Part shown: one piece after another, positions 12,481-25,810 of the stretch
Numbering within the stretch: the first letter of the stretch is position 1
Layout: every line of letters starts with the position of its first letter
NCBI GenBank assembly: GCA_035610365.1
Contig: CM069437.1
Coordinates: 33,189,507 to 33,253,506 of the forward strand
Reading direction: 5' to 3'
Source of the DNA: Aquatica leii
Lineage: Eukaryota; Arthropoda; Insecta; Coleoptera; Lampyridae
Length of the DNA: 64,000 nt
Notes under the pieces: generated by a model
Databases searched by the model: none
Told to the model about the DNA's origin: nothing
The model's input: only the letters and a program-made list of their open reading frames with translations
Made by a program: the position numbers and the translations under genes

Positions 12481-12906
12481 AGCAAGTACCTTGTTTGAAT
12501 TTTTTTTTCTTTTTTCAGCATTCATTCTTCATAATGTGAAATAAATTTAGCAAATAAGGAAATAGTTTTGACAAAAGGGAAAATACTTTGACATACACAG
12601 GACTGTTTAATTGATTGGGTTTTGAAAAAATTAAAATTGTTAATTAATTGCTTTTAATATTAAATCAAGAAGTAAAGATGTGAAAACAAATCGCCAAATG
12701 TGATCATGTGAACGATTGTTTCAAAAAGGAATGTTTACATGTTAGGTCGTTTTCGAAAAGGTTTGAATCTAATAATGAGCAAAACCATGATCGTTTTAAT
12801 CTTACTTAAGTATTTTTGGTTTTGACTTTACCTGTAAGGTTTTTGCAGTTTTGCTATTTAAGCGATAACATTTTTGACAATTTTTAAAATATGACAACAC
12901 TAGTTA

Positions 12907-14223
12907 TACAGGGTGTATCTGATTAATGGGTTGTTATTTTAGCAGGTAAAATTAGCCCATAAACATAAGCAAAAAATGTCAAAATAACAGTTTCACTAAG
13001 CATTAAAAAAAAATCAAAACTTTTAGCAAAATAAATCGTAAATTACGGACCTGTAGTCTCCTAAGGAAGTTGACACCACGAATAAAAATAAACTGTTCTA
13101 AGAAGTGCAAATTTATTTGCAGCGATTTGCTGACTAAAAATAAAAATAAATGCAAAATAATGTTATCGGATAACGCGTAGTTAAATTACTGAAGTTAAAT
13201 GAAATTGCTATTCTGCACATTCTTTTTAAGTACACTATATAATACCTTCTTCATTGGATAAAACACAAACGTTTAAACGTTGTCGAAAATTGTTCGTTAC
13301 TCGCGTAAATAATTGCGCATTCTGTCTAATTGCATTTGATGCTGCAAAAAATTGATTTTGCAGCGTTTGTCTATTATTTGTGATTTCTTTGTTTTTGTTT
13401 CTGTGTTTCTTCCAATCTAACAGCCCTTAAAAATTATATTTAAGAAATCACACACTTACATACGAATGAGCATGCATAAACCACATTCTTCTGCGAACTT
13501 CAACGGGCAAGTCATCAATATTGAAAAGATTAAATTTTTTACATTGCTTATACATGGGGTCGTTTATTGGAGGCAATTGTCTATTAGAATATTACTCAAC
13601 CCACAATCTACGTATGGTGTGGAGGTTATAATTACACTCACCATACATTAAAACAGTATCACTATTGTAGATAATGAAAATTTAAATTAAATATCAAGAA
13701 GTACTAGTAGGTTTACACGAATCGCTTAGCATCAACTAAAGAAATCCATGAAAAAGTTGAGACAGAAATAAATTAGATTTTCGAACTCAGTCCTAAGAAA
13801 GCTGAATTTGGGATTTAATTATTTGATACCTTGTTTCGGTTACAACCAAAGATAAACGCGATCGTGTACACAAAGTACATTTTGTTAAGCTAGGCCAGTA
13901 ATAATGCTAAGTAAGAACTATCTGCTTTAATTATTTTATTGATTGATTTTGTAAATAATGGAGAATTAAAGAAAGTAATAATTAACACTATACATCAATA
14001 CGTTTTACGGATTTTACAGCGTTTGTACCCATCATTTACCGCATAGTTACAATTAACAAACAATTTCCATTTGTTTATAGATAATCAGGACCGTCCAAAA
14101 ACTTTAATTGCAAATATCTCAAAACTGGTTCACTTTAGATCAAATCTTTAAAGAAAAAAATTTTTCAACGCCACAAGGAAAGTACTCCTGGCGTTTGTAG
14201 TCGTATTTGAAATACACCCTGTA
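12907..14223. repeat. candidate TA-inserted element with TACAGGGTGTAT ends
   Basis: The left boundary TACAGGGTGTAT is preceded by TA. The right boundary, read on the opposite strand, also begins TACAGGGTGTAT. The 1.3 kb between holds no transposase. Ends of this type with TA flanks are seen on the mariner at 30224-31570. Similarity of the two ends stops after about 13 bp, so the two could belong to different insertions. Confidence 0.3.
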
Positions 14224-16509
14224 TGTATGCATGCATGCAAAGTCTGGTATTTCTGAACCCAATAAATGATGAAAAACAGGACTATTGCATCTAAACAGTT
14301 TCGACTATACTAGCCAAAAACGATTCCTGCAGAAATCTTAATAACTAAAACAAAATAATTGCAATGAACTGATAATAATTATGCACTTTCAGCGTTGCAC
14401 TGCAAAGCAGAATGACTTATTGTTGCATTTAACAAAGAACTATACTTGCGATCGATCATTTTTAAGGAGCGTCTAAAACGTTAACATTAAGAATGAAGCA
14501 GAAATTACTAATGGTTTAGGTTATAATGATGTCATCATTTTTTTACGAATAAAGTAATTAAGCTTAAATGTTTTTAATAAAATGGTTGAGCAATTAGAAT
14601 GCTGCTTTTTTATTGTTAACCTTTGAACTTATTTAAAATATATGAGATAATATCTACTTTCACAGATGTACCTCGATTAATAGGGGCAACTATTTGTCCG
14701 GGGCGCAAAGTTTGGAAATACGCTACGTGCAACGCGTAAGATCATGTCGTTTGGTAAATTACAGTCGTACTGTGGTTAAACTTATAAAAGCAACATACTG
14801 TGAACAGTACGTTAGTGAATTAATTATGTTCAAATTGATTACCTGGTTGCGTTTTAACGCTTCGTCAAAAAGAAAGCAAATGTCCAAACTGACATCAGCA
14901 AAATCTTGGCAGTTTACTCATATCTTTATAAAATTCAAGCATTAATTGCATTCTAATGTTTTCTCGAGATTACTTTTTGTTTTTGCACGATCCCCATCTT
15001 AAAAAGTCAATTTCATTTTCGCAAATGTAAATATTAATAAAAACGTTTGCATTTGAAAATTGACAAAAAAAATTTAATCAAAAATGTAATAAAGTAAATT
15101 TTATTACTAAGAAATAGTGGGTATTCTAAGAGTTTTCTACACCAGGTGCATAAAGAATGTGATCGTAAAGCACCTGCTTCTAAAAATTGTTATGCAAAAA
15201 ATTTCAGTTATTTCACGAAACGGTTTAATTAAATGAAAAATATAATAAAACGTATTTAATCACTTTGTGCATGAGCCTACGCTGTTTTCGAAAAAAAATG
15301 AACGCAGACAATTCTTTAACTTTTCTCTTCATATACATTTTTCAATTATAAGAGCGAAACGTCGGAATAATAAAAACAAATGATAGCTGTAAACACTAAA
15401 TGAAATTAAACGAAGGCAACTTGATACACAAAAGCAACTTTAAAAAACACCGACGCAATAATGAGAAATTCAATACTGAAATTCTAAACTGATCGAAGGT
15501 GTTTGTTCAAACTAACGTTTAATTAACAAGTAAAAATCGTTTGTTTTTATTTCGTAGTGAGCATTGTCAACGATCGCGAGGGATATAAAAACTAACTACT
15601 GCTTTAATTTTTGATAACATGTAATGACTGTTTCCGTTCGCATTGGATTTCCGCCAGTGTTATAAATGTTCCGTTTCCGGCCTCAAAATCCGGGGATGTA
15701 GCACTGGCTTCCTTTGTTTTGTGGATAACAAGACTTTTCCCTTAATGCACATAAGAGATCAATCAAATCATTTTAAAATGTTTAAAGCTTTAAATTTATA
15801 GTCTTACTATGACGTGCGATGTTACGAATCAATCAAATGCCATGCATTTAAATTTAAACTTATGGGGTATGCATTTTTCTAAAAGGGTGTGACTAAAATG
15901 TTCAATAAATCGTGGGTCAAAGGTCATTCTTATGTATTTTATTCTTTTGTTCCGTTTGTTGCAATTCAAATAACATTCTATTTTATTGGTTTCGCTCATA
16001 CGGCGTTGGATAGAGATATATTGCGAAGGACATAAATTTGATTGTTAACAATAATAAAACTGACAGCAAGTTTCGTCATCAATCGTTTTACATTGAGTAA
16101 AGTGTAAATCTTGCTCTAGAACATTTTTATAGTCATTATTTAATAAATTTTTGCGTTATGAAACATTAGTTTCTGGCGTAACAACTCACATAAAAAGATG
16201 CTAATTAAAATCAACATACTATATGTATTTTATAACTGAAAATGACAGCAATAAATAGTTTGAATTTATTATTGAGCCAGTAGGTATATCAAACATTTAT
16301 ATATTTTTGTATCGAGGCGGTATTTGAAGATAATAGTTTGTTCAGATACGATTGCTCCGTTTCAAATGTTTTTAAAAATTCAAATTATCTTTAGACTAAC
16401 TCGAGCAGCTACGAACCCTTGTTTGGAAAATTATTTATATAGTGTTGTAGTTTTACTCTTTTTTCCTATATTTTGTGTTTATTACTAAACGTGTTTTGAA
16501 TTTCTATTA
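14223..16509. other. AT-rich stretch, no gene recognised
   Basis: An 83-codon frame at 14694-14945 (+) has no recognisable domain. A small CCAGTG...CACTGG inverted pair about 54 bp across lies near 15654-15708. A purine/pyrimidine-alternating ATGCATGCATGC run lies near 14227-14238. Otherwise featureless. Confidence 0.4.
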
Positions 16510-19500
16510 TACAGGGTGATTGATTAGTACCGTAAAGTCCAGTATCTTCTATGTCTTTTGAGGTATCAAAGTAAAAATTCACAGATATCGCAAATCTTGC
16601 AACTATCGGAAGGTGTTGAAAACAAACACAATATTACATATTTAATATAAAGAACAATGTTTATTGCGATTTCTAAAATAAGAATGCAACTAGTATTCTA
16701 GGTGCATGTTAAACGAGAATAGAGTCGTATGATAATTCACCAATTGTTTGTGTTAAACATTTGTCCATGACATGGCTGAGAACTGTTTCTCATAACCTCT
16801 TCATCGCTGGAAGCAACACCAATGACATATGGAGAATTTTTTGTGATAACACATGATGAGCGAGACCGCTTATTATAAAGAATTGTTGCGTGCTGATAAA
16901 ACGTAGGTTCCAGTTACATATCTAAGGAGAAACCCAATCACGTTATCTTAAATCCATGCACTTGAACAAACATCACAACATGTAAATGGACCGGCCTCAT
17001 AATTAGTATTAAAAACTCTAAATCCAAACACTTCCGGTTGTTGTTTCCCATTTATAGTTTTAGTAGTATGTAATAGTTTTGTGCGAATTGCTTGCAAACT
17101 GGAGGGTATATCTTTCATAGAAATTTTTTTTAGAGAAGCACAAAAATGAGTACTTTAAGCTAATCTTTTCAAATCGTTAACAAAATGCTCAATAAACTGT
17201 CATAAATTCGCGGTTTTCTTCTACCAGTAGTCCATTGTTGGCACCAACATTGAGACGCGATGTTTTGGTTGTAAAGCTTTAATGTCGTGAATGGCCGTAC
17301 TTATTTATTTTCTAAAATCTAAGCTTTGTTTAGGCGGCAGGTATTAGGAAATATTTGGGTTGTGCTAGTAACGCTTAGGTTCTTTTTTCCAAGCGATGTA
17401 CGGTAAGAAACACAAACGTAAGCAACAAAATCTCAAAAATCGAACTTTGTTTGACACAATATATTTTCAAAGCAAAAAATTACCTTCGCAAAGCTCAAAT
17501 AGTTATATTGCGCTCACAAGCAAGTTATGCGAGAAAAGGTAGAACAAATTGAGCCTCACGTCCACTGACTGCCATTTTCTGCTGGCTTAGATACGGTTAA
17601 AAGAATTCGGATAAATGTAAAATTTAAAATTTTCTCTGGACACAATCAGTTTTAAAGCTAAAGTGGAACTTTTAGTAATTTTGCCAGACTTAATTGAATA
17701 CGGTCGGATTAAATAAACAAGTTATATCGCGTGATCCCTGGCAATTGTTTCACCACTCTGTAATTAGTTGACACGCGTTTTTAAAAAAAAAACAAAACAA
17801 AATGATTACTGGTCTTTACCAGAGTTTTATAACGGTTCACAATTCAACAGCTTCTAAGATTATGACACGATTCGAGCTACGTTACCACATCCTTTCAGAT
17901 GTAAAAGTTTCAAAATGGAAATTTCACCTTTGGAAATGTGCATCCACAGTTTAAAAACTCTTTTTTTTTCCAACAGTTTGTCGCGTTTGCGATTTCCTGT
18001 CATATCTAAAGAAGACTTGTGTGTTTCGGTCTAGTTGATTTTGGTGACCACCGCGGTTTTTTTCGGGTAAGGGTACCTTTGTCAGTGTGGTAATATCTGG
18101 AGTTGTATTTCTTGTAAACCATCCAGCATCGAAACCGCCATAATTTTTGTATTAAGATGATTTGCTTTATTTTCTTAGATTTATTCCGACAACGGGAGAA
18201 CATATCAACGTACTAGAAGGACACCTGCAAACTATGGTGAAATTTTGATGTTATATCACTCTCCTTGTGAATAGCGATGTCGTTATCTAGTCGAATCGTT
18301 ATTTTTGTAAAATCGGTATGCTGTATAACTTATAACGTTTCCACTCATATCGACTCTCGTTATCTACTCATTTTGAACTATAACGATTATGATAAAACGG
18401 CGGCGTTTTGGTAGCCGTTATAAACATAACGATTGTGATGTATAGGCTTGAGAGCTTTTTTTGTATGAAAAAATGAATTTTGGAGATTTTTTGCGCGTTG
18501 CATTATACGAGGAACTGGAAAATGCAATCAGAAAAATAGTTTTTTCAGTTTTACCGTGTATTTAAGAAAGTAAAGTTAAAAACTTATTTTTTCATACCGG
18601 AGCATTTTTCGCAGAAACAGCGACCCGTTTGATGTAACTACGTAAACAAAATGTATAAAAAAGATGTAAGTTATGTAACGGTGTGTTTTGCAACTCAGTT
18701 TTATTTCAAATTAATACAAGATGCTTATAATTTTACGTATTAATTAAAACCATTATTCAATATAAAATTGGGGCTATCGAGAAATGATGTGCGTCACTTA
18801 TTGGAGGTCGTAGCAAACATTTGAATTTTATTCTATACCAGGTAGTTTTAGTCTGAATTTTTTCTATTTCAAAATCCACCGGCCAGATATTTTACGACGA
18901 CACGGCGCGTGCCCTATATCCTATTCGCTCTTATACGTTCGACGGTCGTATAGCATTCTTTGTTTTTTTAAGGGCGATACCTTTTTTCAAAATAAGGATT
19001 GCAAGATAGTGGGCGACATATCGATATAATTAACATACCGATACAGCAAACCTATTTTACTAGTGATTGTTATATCGATCGTTATCTTCGACCATTAAAA
19101 TCTGATAGCGATTGGCCGCTAAGTATATCGAGAGTGTTGCACCATCAGTCTGAATAAAATAAACCCAATGAGAATAACAAATAAACTATTACCCTAAAAC
19201 GTTGCCAGATAGAGGTAAGCTGCACATATACATTTTTATAGAGGATAAAATTTACTATAAAAAAGTCCGCGGAAGGGTACAATTATTTTCTATAGTTTAG
19301 AAGATACAAGTGTGCAAAGTTACACTATAATGTCTTACATTACATTAAAATTCTGTAACTCTTAAACTATTAGATATAATTATACCCTCGTGCGGACTTT
19401 TTTGCAGTAAATTTTGTGCTCTATAAATATGTTTATGTGCAATTTTCATCTATGTTTTACCGTCTTTGCAGCGTACAAAGCGGAAGCTTTCGCGGATCTG

Positions 19501-20124
19501 ATTCTGCAGTTACTATAATTATTTTTCAGCTCTGCTGAGTGAAATTAAGACTTATTATATTTTAAAACATTTAAAATAAATCATAAGGAATATCTTGTTT
19601 AATAATAATAAACATTGCATCCGAAAAATACAAAAAATGAAGTGCAATTGGACACCACCGCAAGTTCCAGATTTGTTTTATCTGAGCGTTTTATCGTTTC
19701 GTTACACAAGCCTTCGAATCAAGCTATGTGTTTTCAGCACTAAAATTGGAAATATTGTAGCTAACCTTAACTGCATATTTTAAGCTTGGTTACAATCTTA
19801 TGTTTCATAACGCCATGCCAGATCAAAGTTATATTTTATTAAACGAAACACCCTGTATATTACTTTAAATTTGAAATCCATTTTACTTCTCGATTACAAC
19901 AATATGAAATTGTAATGTGTTGTACAGGGTATTTAAAAAGTTATAACCAATAGAAAATCTTAACAATGTTAATGCCTTGTATAATTTAAATAGAGAACAA
20001 GAACAATGAATAAGAAGAAATATGAAAGTTAAGGTTAGATACAATTTTTTTAATTTTTACTTTGATACTTTAAAGGACATAAGACATACTAAACTTTACC
20101 ACACTAATCAATCATCACGCTGTA
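16510..20124. mobile_element. 3.6-kb non-autonomous TIR element (copy A)
   Basis: The two ends form diverged inverted repeats of about 70 bp: left TACAGGGTGATTGATTAGT... and, on the opposite strand, right TACAGCGTGATGATTGATTA.... Both continue through GTAAAG, CTTATGTC-like words and GTATCAAAGTAAAAATT. The left end is preceded by TA; the right flank is TG, one base off a TA duplication. No transposase is recognised. Blocks at about 16580-16740, 17800-18200, 19160-19490 and 19590-19760 recur in the same order in copy B at 28550-30046, which shows that this is a dispersed family. TACAGGG ends and TA flank suggest Tc1/mariner-type mobilisation; that is inference. Confidence 0.65.
18233..19150. 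repeat. segment of copy A absent from copy B
   Basis: The homology between copies A and B is interrupted here by about 0.9 kb present only in copy A. Its left side holds CACTCTCCTTGTGAATAGCGATG and its right side, read in reverse, holds CACTCTCGATATACTTAGCGG. These are weakly alike and could be decayed TIRs of a hAT-like insertion. Both flanks are full of CGTTATC/TATCGAT words. Family unknown. Confidence 0.3.
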
Positions 20125-20655
20125 TGTTGTACTAATCTTTTTCTTATATAATTAGGGCTCTATCTAGCTGTCTGTTTTTTACCTTAATTAGTATTACGAC
20201 ATCTAAAGAGAAAACTAAAACGTTCTATGTTTCAAACTGTGCTCCGCGAAGCACTTAGTGCTTTGCAAAACAATTCCTAGTGCTCTGCAAAAACGGAGTA
20301 CATGTCTAAAAATATTTTTGTTCAACATATACAAGGTTCGCCATTACTCTGGCCGCGGTTTCTAGTGCTGCATGTTTTAAAAATATTATTGTTTATACAG
20401 GGTGTTTTCGCTGGGCAGTATAAAGAGACACTTTTTTAAATAGCAACCCATTAATTTTTTATCCTGTTCGATGAAGGCTTAATTTAGATGAAAAATGCTT
20501 TTTAAAATTTATTAATTGATTGCGGCATTGCCATTTTAGAGTAATTTCTTTAAAAATTCAGTATCAGAAATAAATGGTTACAAAACTGGTGTTTTTTGAA
20601 ATTTCGGAATTTGTTTTTTAAATTCGTAGATAAAAGTCAGAAGTACTTAAATAGT

Positions 20656-22663
20656 CTAAAGGATTTTTTTTAATTCGCCATTCTTAGTTTGTACGAGAGC
20701 GCTAGTTTTTAAGTTTCCAGCAGCATGCCTATTCTTCGACTTTTGATAAAACATTTTTCCCAAACTAAACTTTATGAGTATATATAAAAGTAAAAAAATA
20801 TATACTCTAAAAAAATTGTCCCAAGGTACACATATACAGTGTACATTATAAGTTGACAAATCCACTGAAAAATTCATGAATTCAGTTCTTCTTTCTCTTC
20901 CTCCAGCAACTTGAGGCGGAGGTAGAGTCATTACTATGTCGAACATAGAAATTTCATTAGATATCACTTCAACCAGTTTTGCAACGAAATATTTGCGCGA
21001 CTTTTTTGTTTCTAATTTGACCAAAACAAACCCACCCACTTTTATTTCACCATTACAAATTTCATCTTCGATTTTGTGTGTTTCTAAGTCCAAATCTTCT
21101 AAGCTATCATCTAAATTCCTCTTCAGAACTACTGCTGCTACTGGGGACTACAATCTTCCTCACTATAGGCTTATTCTTAACTGCAAGTTTTCGTTATTAC
21201 GCTTTCTTCTTCCACTTCATTTTTCTAGGAAGTGTCTGTGAGGATTCTACTTCGGCATAATTTTCGTCCACCTATTTCCTTTCCTTGCTTAAACTTTTGG
21301 GAATGGTCTTATTTTGTCAGGAGTAACGTGAGTTATTACCATTGCAGTGCTTGGAATCGGTTGATTTGAATCTGTAACAAAACCGACAATTTAAATTAAA
21401 TTAAGATGCCGACGACATCTAACTTGTGATAAAAAGGGTCATACCTGTGGTTATCTTCTTTATCTGGTTATGGTGTTTGAAAATTTGATCCTTCCTCTCC
21501 AGAGGCAGCGTCTACAGTTGGTTTCAAAGGCCTGTTTGTCACAAATGAACTTAAATATTCATGTTCTCAAAACACGTTCCTATTTAGAAGAAAAATTTCC
21601 AAAAGTCCAAATTCGGACTGAATATTTTCTGACAAAAAAGCTTTACCTGTGCATTCAGCCACATCGTAGAGAGTCATTATTAAAGAGAAGCCACTCATTA
21701 CAGACTGTATTATAGTACTTTTTAAGTGGTCCAAAGACAGCCCTATGTACAATGTCATGCGCTTTCGCAAAGTTTAATATCTCGATCGATTGACTGCTGT
21801 GATTATCTAAAATTAACAAAGTTTTAGTTTCTTGGTTTGATCGGGCGAATTTTACGAAATGTTGCAAATATTCTAAAAAAATATTTGATTTTGACCAACC
21901 ACGAGGATTTGCCATACCTATGCTGCCTGTTGGATCTCTTCAAAGCGGACTCTGGGAAATATAAATGCAGGTGGAATTGAATTTCCTATGTCGTTAACAG
22001 CACATATTATTGTAATGTTCTGACTTCTTTCATCTGATGTCATACCGCCCACTTGTTTTTTACCTTTTGCCGCAAGTCACTTTCATCCAAGTTATAGATG
22101 CTTTCTGGGCCAAAATTATATCTTTCCATTGCAATGAAGAATTTATCAAAAAAGATGTTCACATTTACTTTGTTAAAGCTGCGGTAGGTAGTGGCCTCTC
22201 GTTTCCGTAAACTGATATCTTTATTTCTCTTTAGGAAAGATTTTAACCACTTTTTACTGGCTTTTTGATTACTATTCCACGAATTAGGATGTTAAATTTT
22301 GTTTGCTGTTGCATAACTATAAGCCAGTTTTCTAACTTCGTCTGTAGATAAGCCATAATGCATATTTGCACATTGTTGTAAATAGGAATTTAATTCGGTT
22401 TTTTGGACATCACTAAAAACTTGTTTTACATCATTACTTGGGGCATACACAAATTCTGCATGACCTCCGTTTCCGTAAATTTTAAGGTGACGCCTTAAAG
22501 TTGATTTTGAGATGTTATACTCTACAGCGGCTTGTCTGATACAAAAATCATGATTCAGTACTTTGTCAGCAGCGGCTTTGACTGTTTCTGGATTGGAGTT
22601 AATCTTTTTTGTTTTAGATTTGTTTTGAGGCGTTTCTGTAATAATTGTAATTAACTGGGTCAC
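20656..22663 (-). pseudogene. pogo/jerky-like DDE transposase pseudogene
   Basis: Read on the minus strand, the order is that of a pogo-group (HTH_psq plus DDE_1) transposase. A psq-type helix-turn-helix, NPETVKAAADKVLN...ISKSTLRRHLK, lies at 22663-22470. A CENPB-like block with WLKSFLKRNKDISLRK lies near 22250. YNLDES near 22100 holds the first acidic motif, TLLILDNHSSQ near 21820 the second Asp, and DRAVFGPLKKYY-like residues near 21740. A C-terminal tail, GGFVLVKLETKKSRKYFVAK, lies near 21030. It would have bound its TIRs and cut at TA. Several frameshifts and stops separate the pieces, so it is inactive. TIRs were not found. Confidence 0.8.
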
Positions 22664-22899
22664 TAGTTATAAATTGGCTCCACAGTGGTTACAATCAGTT
22701 TTTCTATCACATTCGCCATATTCAATTCGTAAAAATTTAAAATTTTGTTTCGAGACTTCTATTATGCAAGGCATTAAACTCGGAGCATGTAGAACAGGAA
22801 ACTGTAAACTGTTTGCGTTCTATGACGATGTCTTTAGGTACACGGTGTCCCAAAGTTCACATTTTTCACCTATTTTAATCAAGTAGGTTAGATTTTTCA

Positions 22900-23590
22900 C
22901 TAGAATACTGACTCCAACTTCTTTCGAATACTTTTTATACTATTACGTTATCTGAATTGAGAACATTCCGATAATTACCTCGAATCATCTTGAATGATCT
23001 CGATCGAAGCTTCTATGCGTTTTAATACGATTTTTTAAAATTTTTATGTGTTTTTGTAGTTCTTTATTGTTTTATTATTCTTTAAATTGATTTATGTATG
23101 ATTTTATTAAATTGATATCTAATGTTATTTTTATACTAACAATATATTATATTTATTATATAATTTCAATGGAGGTTGTATTTAAATAATCGTTAAATAA
23201 TTTCACAGCCCTGATAAAGTGTAATGCAATTTACAAAACACCAGTCTGTTTTCCGTTATTAGGTTCTTATAGTGTACTTGTGTATGAGTTTTTTAGTGTT
23301 AACGTTTTTTAAGCAGTTATTGATCGTGAGTGTTCCAAGGATGCGTCAATTTTTTTTGCATAGGTTTTTGCAGTAAATATTTTTGATTTTTCTTAAACTA
23401 ACTATTTATATTTATTGCGTCTTTTTTGTTTCCTATATCTGCAGCTTTTAAACACTTTCCATAAAGATTCTTTTTTTCTAATAATATTTCTAAGCACCAG
23501 TTCTCGCTTTTATTTTGTTTTTTTTTTCTAAAGATTTATTTGCAGCTTTGTGTATAGTATAAACCGCATGTGGCATCTTGTACTCGTCTT
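22900..23590. other. AT-rich stretch, no gene recognised
   Basis: No frame or terminal repeat was seen. A short CCCTGATAAAG word near 23210 resembles the degenerate hammerhead core of the Penelope element at 26.2 kb but lacks convincing helices. A LINE tail follows at 23590. Confidence 0.35.
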
Positions 23591-24130
23591 CTTCTTTTTC
23601 TTCTTCTTCTTCTTTATGTTAGGTCTTTCTGACGTTAACTATCATCTGAGAGTAAACTTCCCTATCCTGGGTCCTCGGAACGGCACTCCAACAGTCTTTA
23701 TATGATTCCAGTCGCGTATATCACGGAATGAGAAGATTTTCCTTATGCCAACATCTCTCCGACCCTCTACTGTGCTCTTAATGATCAGCTGCGGCAACTT
23801 GCAGCAAATATTTGTTTCTTCTCAGTGCATAACTCAACACTTTTTGGATTTTAATACTTGTACAATTTGAAATTCTATTTCGCCATTTTGCCAAATGATA
23901 ATATAATTAATTATGAATTTTTTTTGTGCGTTGTGCCCATATATATTTATGGATGTTCTTGTTTATAATTTATATTTTGTACTGATCTACACATTTTGAT
24001 TAGTTTCGCCCTACTGTCGTTAATGACATCTTCACCGTCTCTACGCTTTTCCGACACGATCGTTAAAATCTTTGGTAATATTAATGTTTTCATTAGTTTT
24101 CATTTTATCCAAAAAGAGCGTCAGTTGGAT
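23590..24130 (-). pseudogene. LINE remnant: endonuclease domain joined to 3' end
   Basis: Minus-strand translation of about 24120-23860 follows the AP-endonuclease of insect LINEs: DFNDRVGKA (like GDFNAxVG), then NDSRAKLIKMC, then EHPIYMGTTHKKNS (like HKDIHKYTWxxP). Right after it, about 23830-23640, comes the C-terminal tail of the same kind of LINE (QLIIKSTVEGRRDVG). This is followed by a GAAGAAGAAG tail, seen as CTTCTTCTT in + at 23585-23612. The reverse transcriptase that should lie between them is missing, so the copy carries a large internal deletion besides smaller breaks. Confidence 0.65.
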
Positions 24131-25570
24131 ACTGCAGTCGAAGATTAGTTTACAATTGTTGGATTTTTAGTGCTATTTCTTTTGACATTTGGTTGGATGA
24201 TACATTAACCAAAAATTGGAAGAGAAGGCTTATAGCTGTAGCAAATATGTCGTTAGTCGTCGTTTATCTCATATGTAGTTTTATGTACTCTGGATCCTTC
24301 TTCAGATTTGTTCTATTCAACCCTTTCCTCTTTCTCTGCTAACACCACATATTTTTTTAATAGATCTTTTGCAGTTTGCTACTCTTCTCTTGTAGTTTGC
24401 TATTTTTTATTCTTAAATCTTTTCAAACAAATTAAGATAAGGGTTGAAACAAAAAACGAAGAACTTGGTCATTGTCAAATATTCAGCGACATATACGATA
24501 TGCATAGTAAAGCACTTAGGTCCGGTTGCTTAAAGCATTGTTAACTTGGAAGATGTAGTTAACTGCAGGATCATGTCGTTAAATGTCATCATTGATCGTC
24601 AAATAGGTACAAAATCAATTATTTTGCTGACGACAATATCAAAAAATCAGTAGATACGATTTAGTTAATAACGGCGTCAGGTAACAACATAGTTAACTTT
24701 GCTTTATGCAACGGAGCAATCGTATCGTTTTGGTAAGAGTTGAATTGTAATAACAGGTATTAAACTAAACATTATATATAAAAAGTAAAGTCTGCTTATA
24801 TATGTTGTTGTTTTAAGTTGGAAGTGCAACTGGAACAAACGAATTAGTAGTATGATTTACGATATAATCGTAAGAACATTTTGGATAAAATGAGACTCAT
24901 CTATGAACAAAAACTACTAAGAAGCCAAGCATATGCAGAAGCGTTCAAATTCAAATGGTTAAAAAAAAATTATTCAATAGATATTTTGGCTTTTACCTAC
25001 TTTGTTAACTTTTTGTTAACTGCAACGTTAAATTGTCATCACTTTTTTACCTGTTTTGTTGTAAAAGTTTGGTATATAAATTTGGTTGCAATTACATAAA
25101 TAAAATAATAGCAAGCATTACTCAATTGAAGAGATTTAAGAAGAAAGGATGATATTTGAAATAATGAATAAAGAAAAATTGAAGAAGCATAAAAGGAGAA
25201 ACAGGAAAAAAGATATAGATAAATTAGGAACAGAAGCTTTAAAAATGTATACAGAAAAAGGATATATACTGAACAGAACTATGGAGCAATGCAACAGGAA
25301 GCGTTTCGCGATAACAAATATGGAAGTAGAACGAAAGAAGGGAAAATATTAACGGAAAACAGAGTGAGCGTTTGAAGAGACTTTGTAACAAGAAACAAAA
25401 ACAAAAAAGTTAACTGTAGCTAAGATTGTAGAAAATTATTTGAAAAATCTTTAAAAATTAGAATATTTGTAAGATTCAGATGTGGAAATATGAAGGTAAA
25501 CAAATATTAAATAACATATAAACAAAAAACCTAAAGAATATGAGAAGACAGATAGGAAACAATAGACCTT
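24130..25570. other. decayed repeat-like DNA, no gene recognised
   Basis: Two frames at 24881-25099 and 25149-25352 (+) are lysine-rich and unremarkable; I recognise no family. Part of 24130-24310 may be the further decayed start of the LINE endonuclease on the minus strand. Confidence 0.3.
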
Positions 25571-25580
25571 TTATAAAATC

Positions 25581-25810
25581 TTAAGCTTTGGCGATTGTTA
25601 TGTTTATGATTATAAGTCTTAAACCGTCTTTTCGGTTCATATTACATGCATGTTTTTCTATTTCCACAGCTTCGCGGATTAGTCTGAGAAAGAAGAAAGG
25701 AGTTCTAGCCAACACTTTAGTTTGGTCAAAGTTCAGCTTGTGTCCTTGGTTCCACACGTGTTCTGTCACTGCTGATTTAGTAACTCTGCGGTGTTTGCAG
25801 TTTTAAGTCC
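25581..25810 (-). pseudogene. Penelope-like element, GIY-YIG C-terminal fragment
   Basis: The minus-strand frame reads AVTEHVWNQGHKLNFDQTKV, ARTPFFFLRLIREAVEIEKH and NRKDGLRL. This is the typical end of the GIY-YIG endonuclease domain of Penelope-like retroelements (ALTEHxxxxxHxIxWxxTxVLAxxxxYxxRRIREAIEI). Only the last ~70 codons survive. It is a different copy from the longer Penelope-like element to its right, because the same region occurs there again with another sequence. Confidence 0.8.

Noticed and set aside
14224-14240. ATGCATGCATGC run as possible Z-DNA or regulatory site.
   Set aside because: Too short and isolated to support a function.
20936-21260. + strand ORFs of 101 and 60 codons.
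   Set aside because: They overlap the C-terminal part of the minus-strand pogo-like transposase and have no features of their own.
23205-23240. CCCTGATAAAGTG as another hammerhead-like core.
   Set aside because: The second core box and stable helices are lacking.
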